Below, in pieces: positions 20,693 to 32,242 of a DNA stretch of 64,000 bases. The translations under genes and the position numbers were made by a program. Source of the DNA: Pyrrhoderma lamaoense (lineage: Eukaryota; Basidiomycota; Agaricomycetes; Hymenochaetales; Hymenochaetaceae). How positions within the stretch are numbered: the stretch's first letter is position 1; every line of letters starts with the position of its first letter. Where the stretch lies: contig NBAZ01000008.1 in NCBI GenBank assembly GCA_002794735.1, positions 930,001 through 994,000 on the forward strand. The letters are read 5' to 3'. Under the pieces are notes generated by a model. That model had not been told where the DNA came from and ran no database searches. It saw nothing but the letters and a program-made list of their open reading frames with translations.

Positions 20693-22518
20693 TCATGAGC
20701 ACTCCAACATACTAACTTCCAGTACACGGAATTGTTGGTTATCCTTCATTGCCTCGTTCCATCCAACAACATCACGCCAGTTACATTGCATAGCTTCCTT
20801 CTCTCCTGCTTCTGCAAAGCTCTCCAATTCATCGTCAGGAATTCCGCGGAACATCAGGAATATACGTGTCCATACACAAGGATCATGCGTTACACTGATA
20901 TCGATTGCACGAGCTAGTCGACCAGGTGACATGAAGCGATAAGCAACGTGTTTATGCGCCGCGAAGGAGGACATATTCATACTGTGATAGGAAATACAAA
21001 ATTTAGTGCGCCAAGTCGCTAGAGAAAAAAAAAACTAACTTTATGAAGTTTGTTCTAGTCTGAAGAGTCAAGCCCAAGGTCTCCAATACTCTTGTTAGAT
21101 GGGGTACAAACTCCCGGAAGGGTAGACAATAGCTGTTATGGGGAGCTACAAGAGAGGCAGGGTCGAACATAGTCTGATCCGGTCTAAGGAGAGATATCCT
21201 TACTTAGCCAAATTTCACGTAATATGAGCTATTATACTTACACAGCTTCATAATATAGTGAGGTCACGACTGATTCGGTTTCGAAGTGCTCTAGTGCTCC
21301 TCCAGGGTGTACTCGAAGGAAGTACTTAAACTTGTCATCTGTAACACCTTCTGCTGGAGGCCAAGTCATACCAATCTTCCAAGCAGGAGAGAACGTGACG
21401 TTTACTTCACAATACTGTTGTGAAGGTGCAAGAATGCTTAAATTACACTTAGCAGTAACTGGTTTCGCAGCGACAGTAAGCTTCTGTATCACTCGTTGGT
21501 CGATAAGCATGTCTGGATTGTAAGATTGATTCTGCATCCTTGTACCGCTAAATTCCATCTTATGTGTGTCACCATCGTGTACGATATCGAGCTTCCCCAG
21601 AATACACCATCGACAGTGGTACCATCCTCCATCCTTGCCATATCAAGCTCATCTGAGTTTAAGACTACGTCTATTCCGACCGTCTTTCCCTTTTCAAGTT
21701 CAAGATTAAATATCCGTCCATCTCAAGGACTGGAGGGGGTCTATGAAATCTTGATTAATTAAGTTTTGTGAGAATGGCCTGTAAGTACTCACGGTGGTGG
21801 CCTACACACAAACATACTTTAGTACATGATAACATATAATCTGTGGACTGGCTTACGGAGGCTCGTCAGGAGGAGGAGGTGCATCACTATAGATCTCGAC
21901 CTCGATCCCTGTACGCCTTGGATAGCAATCTGATATGAGTCCTCCGACGTTAGCTATGCACACATAGATAATCAGATAAACTTCAATTCTTAGGTGTATG
22001 CCTTAACAAACCCATATGTATGGTCCATTGATGAAACGCTGAATCAAAAACCAGTAAGTATATGTGCGACGACCAAAAGTAGCAAGTAAGCGCACCCCAG
22101 CTACGAAAGAAGCGAATTCTACCGGAATTCGAAGAGAGAAGGCGGCGTCTGGGGAGGTTTGACCCAGTCCCTGGCTAATGCTTCCAATTCCTAGATATGA
22201 AATTCATGAGCAGTATTCAAAAACGGCGAATCCACGAGCGTACAGCGAATGTATTTGGGAGCTATAGTTACGGTAGCGATTGAGTATCGAATGAAGATGA
22301 AGCGAGGGTTAAGGGGAACGCACCATGCGGACGGTCTCCATGTCCCCACAGACGAGGGTGACGAGACGTTGGCGTGCTAAAGCCATCTGAGGAGGTTGTT
22401 GTTGCTGTTTGTCTTGGTTAGATTTCTTTGTGAGCTTTGACCAAATGCCTCCCGCGGAAGGAAGGGTGGCGTCGCTCGAGCTGGATGGCGGGTTAAAGAG
22501 AGGAAGATTAAGAATCAT
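20693..22518 (-). CDS. conserved protein of unknown function, several apparent frameshifts
   Basis: I do not recognise a named family. Eight exons with good splice sites can be assembled: 22518-22324, 22190-22096, 22038-22012, 21953-21857, 21801-21793 (a 9-nt microexon inside a proline run), 21740-21242, 21183-21040 and 20981-20693. About 440 aa. Protein-like blocks read LVTLVCGDMETVRM, ELEALARDWVKP, LTSEDSYQIAIQ, DVVLNSDELDMARMEDG, YFLRVHPGG, FREFVPHLTRVLETLG and FAAHKHVAYRFM. No signal peptide or membrane segment is seen. Four one-base shortfalls break the frame (near 22151, 21907, 21714 and 21595), three in runs of three or four C/G and one at a C pair. No nonsense substitutions are seen, which argues for a live gene with sequence errors. 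Confidence 0.6.
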
Positions 22519-23054
22519 TTGAATGTGACTCGTACGCAGGTGAGGCGAGCATGTCCAGCTGGCTGTAAGTATTCTTCACAGCGGAGTTCCTGCTCGAGAT
22601 CAGGATAAAGGTGGTCGGAGGGCACGCAGCAACTTACTGGAATAGGACTCTTTCTGAACACGCCCTTTACACGAGGCCGATGATGAGCTCTCTCGGCCGC
22701 TGAAGAACGTTGTAGAAAGGTCGACGTCGGAGGGCCCGGCCCACGATATCAATCTGTAGAGCGGTGATCGATAGAAGATTTATATGCGATGCTGATGGTG
22801 GTGATGCCAATTTAGTCGATGTTGAGCAGGGAAAGGGTTCGAGATGAATGAGAACGTGGTGCGCACCAAAGTCGGTCGGTGCATGCACCCTTGACTAGAC
22901 ATAGTACAAGTCTACAACTTTGATGTAATGCAAATCACTGATCGCCGATCGTTTTTACCTTTTTCGAAATTTTATTGTGTCATATTTGCTACCGCACCTA
23001 CCTCAGGCTTCACCCTCATACGACTGAGTGACTTGGTACTTCTGAACATTCATC
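22519..23054. promoter_or_regulatory. divergent intergenic region
   Basis: 536 bp separate the start codons of the unidentified minus-strand gene and the SAP-domain gene. Promoters of both are expected here. No specific element is identified. Confidence 0.3.
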
Positions 23055-24209
23055 ATGTTCTCCAGTGCTGTTCGTACTGCTTTGACTCCACTGCGTGTAC
23101 AGCATCTCACCGCAAAACGCTCTTTTGTATCTACCGTTCTCCTCTCAAAAACCTATACAGACAAGACGGTAGCAGAGCTCCGTACCGAGCTCCGTTCACG
23201 AGGACTCTCACAGTACGGATTTTGCTGGATTTATACTCATATTCATCGAGCTTCTCAACTCATGTTACGATTTTGAACACTTAGAACAGGGAACAAAGCT
23301 ACACTTCTGACAAGAATCCGTCAATCTGATATAGACGCCGCCGCTGCTGTCCATACAACACAAGACCTTGCTTCTGCTCCTGTTCCAACTCAGGCGCCGG
23401 CTCGCACAGTATCTACATCTGCCCCAATCCGTGCTGAACAAGCACGAACATCAGAGAATCCTCTTCTCACACAGCATCCTCGTTCATTCTTGATGTGAAG
23501 CTTCCTGATGTCTCCCTCCCCGTCCCGGAACAGCCGGTAGAAATTGTAAGTATTCAATGATATCATCGTTCTCAATAGGCTTTTCTCTTTCTTTTACTTT
23601 TCCATTTTATATGTATCTTGATCTTGAAATAACTTCCGTTCCCAATGATGCTCATATATATGATATGACTCCTCTCCAAATATCGCTTCTCTGGCAAATC
23701 AAATTGAGCTAATCCAACCTATCCCCATCCAGCCCTTCCTTCCCGATTTCTGGGACTCATCATCCGTAAAGGCAAAAGCTAAAACAGATATTCCACCCTC
23801 TGATACTCCAAAAATCATGCTTGCTGCTGGTGCTGCCACTCATGCCGCTGGTGGCCCAACATATGCCGGAATGTCCACTGCATCGGATAATTTGTTCGCT
23901 CCTACTTCATCTTCTTCACCGTCGTCCGTCACCATCACTTTCTATATCTTCAAAGAAGTTAGATGGCATCCTGGGTGACGTTCTTGACGATTTTGGTATT
24001 GAAGTCACTTCAGAATCGACTTCAAATTCGGATCTTACACATTCTCGGACCACTTCCAAGGACGTACGATGGATAAGGACGAAAGGCGGGGAGCCTATAC
24101 GTTGTTAGGCATACTGCTCGGAGCTTGGGTTGTCAGCGGAATTGCGGCTCCGTCCTCTAATAAAAATGAAAAAGAAATAGAGAACAAGGCAGAAAACAAG
24201 GGTCATTGA
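23055..24209 (+). CDS. SAP-domain mitochondrial protein (AIM34-like), frameshifted as given
   Basis: Exon 1 (23055-23212) encodes an Arg/Thr/Ser-rich mitochondrial presequence, then DKTVAELRTELRSRGLS. Exon 2 (23285-23545) continues with TGNKATLLTRI, completing a SAP helix-turn-helix motif (about residues 40-75) that in other proteins binds nucleic acid. Exon 3 (23733-24209) ends with one hydrophobic segment (LLGILLGAWVVSGIAA) and a charged tail, so the protein is probably anchored in the mitochondrial inner membrane. Yeast Aim34 has a similar presequence plus SAP layout; assignment to that family is inference. Apparent one-base losses occur near 23460 and twice in 23925-24020. Confidence 0.55.
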
Positions 24210-25375
24210 TTTTCTTTCTTCATATGCAGGGTCTTTCCCGACTCTCTCACTTCCTCTGATTAGAAATTTTAACGCCTCTACAAAATCTATGGGTAATAGA
24301 ATCCCCTTCTCTCCCTCTTCTTTTCCCTTTTGGTATCCTGATTAGCCTTCAGGTGCCATATCTTCTTTCACATTCGCAAACCTGTTTTCAATAACGAATT
24401 TTCTCCATTACACTTTCTACTTCCTCATTATGTTTACCTTACACATTTCAGCAATCTCAACTTCAATTTTTCTGCGGATTCAGCTCCGTATTGATCGGAA
24501 ATATCTTAGTCCAATACATCCACCTCATATCATGTAATTTAAGCTATATTGTTTGAATAGTCCATTACATGTTAAGAACCTCCGGTCTCTTATCACTTCA
24601 AACCTTGTGAATTTGGTGTTGTACAGCTCCGATCTATGAATCTGTCTCCACTGTACAAACCGACCTTCAAAAACAGTTCACCCTGTGTCAATTCATAGTG
24701 AATTTTACCAATCACATGTGTAGAGCGATTTCACGATACACATCTCTGAATTTGTATACATATAGTGAACTGACTCAACCCCTTCGATGCACGTTCATCT
24801 AATAGAAAAGACTATCAAGAAAGGTATTCGTTTGAATAATAGTAATAAAGTTCTTTTCCATGTCCCCATAACTAACAAGGATGCAGACAAATTTGAATAC
24901 AAACAAACAAATACTATAATAAACAATACTAAACAGAACAAATATGTACAAACAAGCCGGTAGTGGACATGTATGCAGAAGAACGATTCTTAGACGAAAG
25001 AACGAAGTACAGTTGTAGTTACATACATACATATATAGATGAATGATTATCTGTAAAAGTGTACTGAACAAGAGTAAAACAACAGTCTCATGAAAAACAA
25101 GGAAGTAGTAGGGATAAGAGAACTTGGGTGTGGACTCTGCCGATAAGAATCCCCCAAGAGGTAGACCATTGACTATGAGGATTAAAGCATGTATCAAAAG
25201 CGAGATATCCAAGAAATATGAATTGCAAATGAAAAGAGAAAAAAAAAGAGTACAAAAAAACCAATGTGAGAACGGATATAATCTGGTCGTTTCCCTTCCA
25301 CCTATTCTCAATCAACCAAACAAAATCGTAAAATCAAAACAGACCTAACAAAAATGGTACACACACAACCCCACC
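24210..25375. other. convergent 3' spacer
   Basis: No gene supported. The long minus-strand frame here is a hydrophobic shadow of AT-rich sequence. Confidence 0.45.
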
Positions 25376-28256
25376 TCAACCAGTCCGTCCCCCCATTCTG
25401 TTCTTACAATCAAATACACCCAAACAAACGTTTCCGTCCCTTCTTTCCACGTTCACGCTCAAGTTCCCCATCCCTATCTCCATCTTGCGTAGCCGCACCA
25501 TCTCCTCCCCTTGTCCAGTTTCAGCCGCCCCTCCTCCTCCTCCCACTCCATCCACAACCCCTATCTCATCATCCGTTCTCTTCTTCTTCTTCTTCTTTAA
25601 CTCCTCCGGTACAGGCCTAGGGAGATCAAACTCCACAGCATACCGTCCGGTGGGAGAGAGTAAAGAACCAAGTGCACGATGACACTCAACATGGAAGGGA
25701 GCCAATTCGTACCGTTCACCATCAATAGCCAAGTTCCCAGGACCTAGTGGGGTGATACGATATGCGTGAACTTTGAAGTAGTGAGACTTGTGACCGTGTA
25801 AGAGGTTGTCAGTTGTTAGTTTAATATCGTTATCAATAAAGAAAAGGGGTAGTAGATAGGTAGATAGGGAGAAAAAGAGAGGGAAAATTATGCGATTTTA
25901 GGTTGTTATGTTAATAATAAATTATATATACTCCTTTACGGTATACATAAAGATAGAAGAGGTATGAGGTAAAAACAAATGAAATGGAATGGAACCTACA
26001 GAATCTCTCCAAAAAGACGCCCCCTTGTGTGCACCATCCATAGCAGATAGCATCTCACCTCGTGTTGTCTGCATGTTCACGTTCAAAAAAAAAAAAGAGT
26101 AAGTTTATTTCAGAGCTTGTGTACTTCTCCACGATATTTAAAGTTGGATGTGGAAAGTTTTTAAGCAAAGACTTACACGTTCTTGAACGACAACATCTAT
26201 CAAGCCGTCCGAAGCGTGAGCAACCGGGAATTGCATGAGATCACTAAGTCAGATTTTTTATACACGTTAATCAAATTCATATTTTGTTGGATGACGTCAA
26301 CGTCCCACTGGATAAAAATAAGAAGTAGTACATACCGACTAACATATGGAGACGAGCCAGCACTATAAAAACCCGAACACAGGATCATCAGTATACACAG
26401 ACGTTTCCAACCTCTATTCACTACTCACTAAAAGTAAGTAAGCGGCTTTTCAAAAGTTACCCAGCCGTCATCAGGATCTTCCTGCGGCTCTTCAGTATGC
26501 CGCAACACCGGTAAAGAATCCTCTCCCAACTCATGTTTATGGTCGTTAAGCTCTTCGGAAAGTTGCCCACGACGGTGCATCTCCTCTCGTGCGCGAAACT
26601 CTTCCACCAGACGGTCTTTATCGGACTCGGCAACCTTCAGTTCCAGTTTCATAGGACACTCCTTCCTCGTGATGACTAACATACATAGATATATTGAGCT
26701 TCTTATTTCCAGGGAGGCAAAGTGTTGGAGAAGCAGGGAAGAACACGAGCTTTTTATTTTTACAAATAAAATGGGATTACTAACCTCCTCGTAGATAGCC
26801 GACCACGAAACGTAAGTCCCCATCCAGCGGAGATGCTCGGTTTCTAGATTTTATCGTTCAAAACGTTCATTAGGGCATGGGGACAAGTGAAGTAAAGCAG
26901 GATGCATACCTAAGTCAAGGTCTGCCATAAGCCCATAGTTATTGAGAAGTACGAGAAGATACGTTGATTCCCTAAGGTGACAGAACAGATATCCTGCTTC
27001 ATGGGTTTCCCTAAGGTTTCCTATCGTTAAAAACCCCTTTGATATCCTATTCTGTTAGAATAAATACCTTTGATAGCATTAAGACAAGCAATCCCAACGT
27101 CAAATCCATCCTTTTAATCAAGTACACCCTCAATATCAGATTCTAAATCAGATGTATATTGATATGAACAAACCTCAACTCCCAGTAGATTCAATGCCAT
27201 TCCATTCGCACTCCCAGTTGGAACGGGAGCTACAGGAGTAGCAAATGCTCTCATCGGTTCGTCATGTTCAGCAAAACCGTTGTATATCTCATGTAAAAGG
27301 CCATCTCCCGAAAGTAACACAAGTGCATCAAAATCAAGTGGAAGTGCTTTTGCAATCTCCTGGGCGTGTTTCGAGCGTTCCGTGTCTAGGAAGTAAGAAA
27401 TGGAGGGATCAAACTTTTAGTGCATTTTTCCTCGGACGAATATACAACTTCGAGAGTAATCAACACGAATTAGAGTACATACAGGTTGTTTCAAACGTGC
27501 ATTTCGCGGCTTTGAATATAGGCTCGACGGTCTTTTCGTAAATCTGCTTTGCTTTTCCCTGTAAAGAATTATTGTGAGATATAAGAACACAACACTAGTT
27601 GAAGCAACGCACCGGCCCTCCATGAGGATTGACAATGATCCGTAGTCGTCTTCCGGGAGCAGTATCTAAGTTAAGTAACGCAAAGTTCAACCAAACATGT
27701 ACCCACAAGTAAACATAATTAAGCAGTAAAGATGAGGAGGGGGAAACAGAGAGCAACTCACCAGCATAAGCTACATCCATAACATTCTTACACCATCTCT
27801 CCGCGGCTTCCTTATTCGAATCTTCAATCGCCCAGGAACAACTCGTCAACGCGGTCTTTCCCTTTCCCTTCCGTTTCAAAAATGACAATTTCAATACATG
27901 ACCCTCCACCTCGGCCCATAAAACATAATACACAGGAACATCTCCTAAAATAACTTTTCCTATATTAAAAAAGTTTAATAATCAGGTTAAAATGACAACA
28001 ACAATGAAAACAAGAGTTTGATTAAAGGGGAATTATCTGAGAAGGAGCTCATCGGTCCTGAATTCAAAGCCTACGGCCTCCCGCCCACTTCACAGCTAAA
28101 GAGCTCCTCCCCTTTTTTTTCAGGGAGAAGAGATCCGAGTATAGCATAAATAGACGCACGTGTAGATGACAGGACACGAATGACCCCGTTTGACGTCAGC
28201 GTAAGTGTGACTGTCTTGTTGTCCTTAACCAACACCTGAACCTCTTGCTCAGACAT
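25376..28256 (-). CDS. LCB4: sphingosine / long-chain-base kinase
   Basis: Phosphorylates sphingoid long-chain bases with ATP to give sphingosine-1-phosphate-type signals; acts at internal membranes or the plasma membrane. Exons after the first: 27959-27762, 27665-27613, 27558-27483, 27385-27174, 27110-27068, 27010-26910, 26843-26785, 26661-26429, 26362-26336, 26243-26177, 26068-26000 and 25786-25376. The diacylglycerol-kinase catalytic core is clear: RRLRIIVNPHGGPGKA, then LLSGDGLLHEIYNG (ATP-binding GDG), and PVPTGSANGMALNLLG. C-terminal family motifs are GLMADLDL, YAGSSPYVSRD, SDGLIDVVVQ and HYFKVHAYR. The first exon (from 28256) and its donor are uncertain; a G-run shortfall near 28083 would reconcile it. 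A second break lies at 26932-26934 (GGG). A Lys run and a charged tail extend the C-terminus. Confidence 0.88.
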
Positions 28257-29194
28257 CTCCAGACCCTGGATACAAAGATAACAAAGTGAAGAAAAGGAGG
28301 CGAGAAAAAAAGAAACAAGAAAAAAACAGGGATAGCCAAGAATTTAGTCGTAATACAGAACTACCGAACAAGCTTTCAACTAGTTCCAGTTCCAATTCCG
28401 GGTTTCAGTTCTAGTAAGACCTTGATGGTAAGTAAGTGAAAGGAACCCGCTCCCTCCGAAACCGCAATATCAATCAAGTCTCCCCTGAATATCCTAGGGG
28501 CTATCTCGTACACACACACACACGCCCAAGCCGTATTTTTTTCCAACGCTAAAAAGGGCGTCAAAAGGAATTCAAGACGATATTACATGTAAACGCTGAC
28601 TCGTGTAGGTACGATATAGAATACATCGTGGGATTAATCGGACACTCGCCGCGCTCTGTGCTTTCTGATACGCAGCTATGTCCGGGTATATAATACATTC
28701 GGTTTAGTGTGATTGATGAGATAAGCTTAATTAATTCACGTGTATATGTGGTCATAGATTACATCTGTTATGATATCAGATCTGAACATGATCTACTACA
28801 TATCCGTATATGGTGTCCATTTACCAGGCCTGAAATTAGTCACGATATTAATATCTGATTTAAATATAGCATGCTCTTATACTGCGTCCCGCATTCGCAA
28901 AAAAAATGTTTTGAAAATCTTGATTTGCTAGTTAAACTACAGTTAATCTACATTGATGTGAAACTTCTACTAAAATCTGATCATTACATCCCCAAAAAGT
29001 GCTAATAAAAAAAGGAAGAGGCTAACACACGTGTGATGCCCTTTTCGAATACATCAATAAGGAGTCGAACCACAACCTCATGATAACATAGGTCAAAGAA
29101 TAAGGTCGTCGGGTGCGTTGTTACAGGCTATGAGATGAGATGGGAAGTAAGGAAGAAGTAAGGGTTGTGACGTAGTGCGGAGAAAGAGGGCATT
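28257..29194. other. intergenic spacer
   Basis: Upstream of the LCB kinase and downstream of ADH. Contains a short CA repeat near 28510. A tRNA T-arm-like sequence (rc of 29062-29072) lacks a matching acceptor stem. No gene is supported. Confidence 0.45.
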
Positions 29195-30695
29195 TTAAAC
29201 TTCGAGAACCATGCGGCCTGCGAATTTGCCGTGTTCCATATCCTCGAAGACACTAAAATAAGAATTATTATTAGTTAACATTATTTTAACTTTTTTATCT
29301 TTCTTTTGGAAAGGGTACTCACGATGTGAGATCAGCAAGCTTCTTGAGCTGGAAGTGGACCTTAACCTTGCCGGCTGCGGCGATCTCAAGAGCTTCGATA
29401 GCATCCTGGCGGTTACCAACATATGAACCCACAATTTTGATGGTCTTGTACACAGTCCAGAAGACGTTTGCTCCAATGGGAGCGTTTGGCATACCGACGA
29501 CGACTAAAGTTCCTCCGGGGCGAAGGTAGTCGACAGCTTGCTCATAGGCACTGCTGTGGCAGCAACAACTAGTGAAGCATGAGGACCAAGGCCACCGGTG
29601 GCTGCCCTGATGTCCTCTACAAGGGACTTGGTCTGTCTGAAATCAATCCATTTCTCGGCACCAAGGGAAGTAACGAGCTTCTCCTTGTCAGCGCCAGTAT
29701 CGATGGCGATCACTCGAAGACCCATAGCCTTAGCATATTGAACAGCTAATGAGGACACATGATAAGTTATTTATCTGATCGTTAGATTTACAGAGAAAAG
29801 GGGGACCTACCCAAGTGTCCGAGGCCTCCACCAGCACCGGGAATTACAATGTAATCACCGACCTTAGTGTTGCTATTCTTTAGCGCTTTGTATACAGTAA
29901 CACCCTGGAGATAAGATCGATAAGCATGTAAGGAATGGCCGCGCACATATTTAATTTACTCACAGCGCAAAGAATTGAAGCAGCCGCGGCACTGTCGAGT
30001 TCCTCGGGATTGGGAAACGTGGTGTACATAAGATACAACATATTGAGAGAATGTACCGTCAACAGTGTATCCGCTAAGTTGAGCATTGGTACAGTCTAAA
30101 GATTGATAGAAAAAAAAGAAGACATCGGATGAATAACCCCGAACGGATCAAAAGCATATATCAAGGGTACAGACTTACTCATTTCGTTGCCCTTGCGGCA
30201 GAACTCGCAGTCGAGACACGAGTTCGCGAGCCATTTGATACCTACACGGTCGCCAAGTTTGACTGGAGAGCGGGCAGTGTTCTCACCGATAGCGACAATC
30301 TCGCCTACACCTTCGTGGCCGCCAATGAGGGGGTTCTTCGGTGGCACGGGCCAATCACCTTGCTTCGCGTGAAGATCTGTGTGGCAGACACCAGTATGGG
30401 TGATGCGGACGAGGCATTCACCTGGAGCAAGTTCTTTAGCTTGCTTTACAGGAACATTGCTACGGACATCGATGTTGGCACCAATCTTTTCGACGACGGC
30501 GGCTGTCTGAGTTGATGGGATAGTTACACCAGCAAGAGTCGACATGGTTGGTGCACAAGAATGGGTAGAAGTAGAAGGCGGTGAAGTGAATCTGGGGATG
30601 AGAGTATGTGTTCTCGAGGCAAGGCGAGTGGCCTTAAATAGAGATTGGTTTCGGAGAAGGTTGGACACACGGGAGGCGTTGGAATAGATAGCCAT
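29195..30695 (-). CDS. ADH: zinc-dependent alcohol dehydrogenase with mitochondrial presequence
   Basis: Yeast-type class ADH interconverting ethanol and acetaldehyde with NAD. Exons: 30695-30179, 30095-29964, 29904-29811, 29745-29323 and 29252-29195; about 408 aa. The first 50 residues are Arg/Ser/Thr-rich with no acids, typical of a mitochondrial import signal as in yeast Adh3. An internal ATG at 30545 (MSTLAGVTIP) would give a cytosolic form. Catalytic zinc ligands: Cys in CHTDLHA, His/Glu in GGHEGVGEIVAIG, and a later Cys. Structural zinc cysteines: CLDCEFCRKGNEMNC. NAD-binding turn: GAGGGLGHLA. Three one-base shortfalls (G runs 30006-30008 and 30012-30014, and about 29547 on the plus strand) break the frame as given. 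The remaining sequence is fully family-like. Confidence 0.92.
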
Positions 30696-32105
30696 TTAGA
30701 GATGTGTATGCTTGTGTTGGAATTGATGTATTGATGAGAAGCACAGGTGTGAGAATTCTCAGTCTTTTATTGCTTCTCGCCGATAACCGAACTTCCTTTA
30801 CAGGCAATCGTATCACCATACAAGGTAAGCAAACCTTCGCGACAAATCGGAGCGCTTCTCGCCGTGGGTCGTCCGTCTCGGGAAGACCCTACGATGGCTA
30901 GGCTCAGTGCATCATATGACCACACCGACTTCGCCTGTCTTCTCCGATAATAATGTTTGCTGTGCTCACTTGAGACCGAGAGCTTTGGGGTAGCCTTCAG
31001 CTCTTTCTTCGGATCTACGGCAGTAGTGTTCAATATGAGCTTTAATTAGCTTCATTCTAGGTTCAGACTGGTTTAGTAAAATACCTCAATTCTAAAGGAA
31101 ATCCTTCAGAGAAAGGAGGTTCGAGCGATAGAATGTTTTGTCGTCATCCATGATCCAATGAGAGCCTCGCATCTATGATATTGATAAAAGATATCGGTTA
31201 ATTACATTCCTGGATTAAAAATCATTACTAACAGACATCATGTACTCTATTATGCATCACAAAAGTAGATATTAATTATAAATATTATACCATAATATAT
31301 GAAATAAAATAAAATATCTATTGACTGACCTCGTCTTCTTCGAATAGTATTCAATACAGAATAGATACTTCTGAATGCTTTTCACACTGCCAGCGCAGCA
31401 AGTGTTCGTAAATTTATCCCAGTCGTGGCCATTGGTGACCACCTCTATGGATACTGTTGAGCACGCGATTGTGTGACGATGGTGCAAGCCGGAGTTATAG
31501 AAACGCTCTCTGTCAGCGACGGCCGGGACGGAAGCTTATAAGCACAAGGCACAGCACACTTACTCATTCTTCGTCCCACTTCTATACGTCTATAGCCTCT
31601 TTTTGATACTGTGAGTCTATCTGTTCACTTCATACGCTTTACTGGCCTTTGTGGATCAATGTTCATGTACGGAGTGCCTTCCTACGATATCACCGACAGT
31701 ACGTGGAGTTCGAAATGAACCATCGGACGATGTGCTGTTAGGGGTCATATCGCGGAGTGGAACGGTGATGGCAGCCGTTCCTGGCATTGCATACAATGGC
31801 ACGGACCCCTCTCAAGGGGTAGATAGGATGGGATCGTTGAGAATGACACGACCTTGGTTCTTGTATATTACCTAGACCAGTTTCTTATTATATAGTGCAA
31901 AGTTGAGTACCAGCGCGGTGGCGTACACGGTCTATACATGGGCTAGTACTGCACCAGTCATCAACTCAATGTCCACTTTGCGGCTTTTCTTATATTCATT
32001 ACTATCTTTCTGCATATATCATGGGTGTCATAGCTGATTGTTTGCCTTTTCTCTCTCTACTAAAACGTTGTACTTGTGGATAATCTGGACTGATCGGTGC
32101 CGTTC
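30696..32105. other. divergent intergenic region ADH / ATX1
   Basis: About 1.4 kb with no supported gene. A TATAAG element near 31539 is followed by pyrimidine-rich sequence and a GTGAGT donor near 31610, which could mark an unannotated transcript or a distant non-coding leader. The frame at 31651-31875 is not convincing. Confidence 0.35.
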
Positions 32106-32242
32106 ATGATGGCTGACGTCGATGCTTCCTTGCCAATTCCATCTTCTGAACATACTAATGATGATGTTAACCTGATCTCGGTGGGTGGTCAACAACTGCT
32201 ACGATCTCACCAGAGTCGATACCTGAATCTGAAGCAACAATG
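32106..32242 (+). promoter_or_regulatory. candidate upstream ORF overlapping the ATX1 start
   Basis: An ORF opening with two ATGs (32106, 32109) runs 45 codons to the first exon end. After splicing of intron 1 its stop is formed across the junction (TG|A). That stop overlaps the ATX1 start as ATGA. If the mRNA begins upstream of 32106 this could make ATX1 translation depend on reinitiation. The leader start is not known, so this is a candidate only. Confidence 0.3.

Noticed and set aside
24799..25311. 170-residue minus-strand ORF, very hydrophobic
   Set aside because: Composition follows the AT-rich 3' spacer. There is no start context, motif or splice pattern, so it is a shadow.
29041..29100. 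Sequence resembling a tRNA T-arm (GGTTCGACTCC on the minus strand)
   Set aside because: No matching acceptor stem or D-arm at tRNA distance, and the T-stem has a mismatch. Probably chance or an eroded remnant.
31651..31875. 74-residue plus-strand ORF
   Set aside because: No ATG start or motif and no link to neighbouring exons, so left unannotated.
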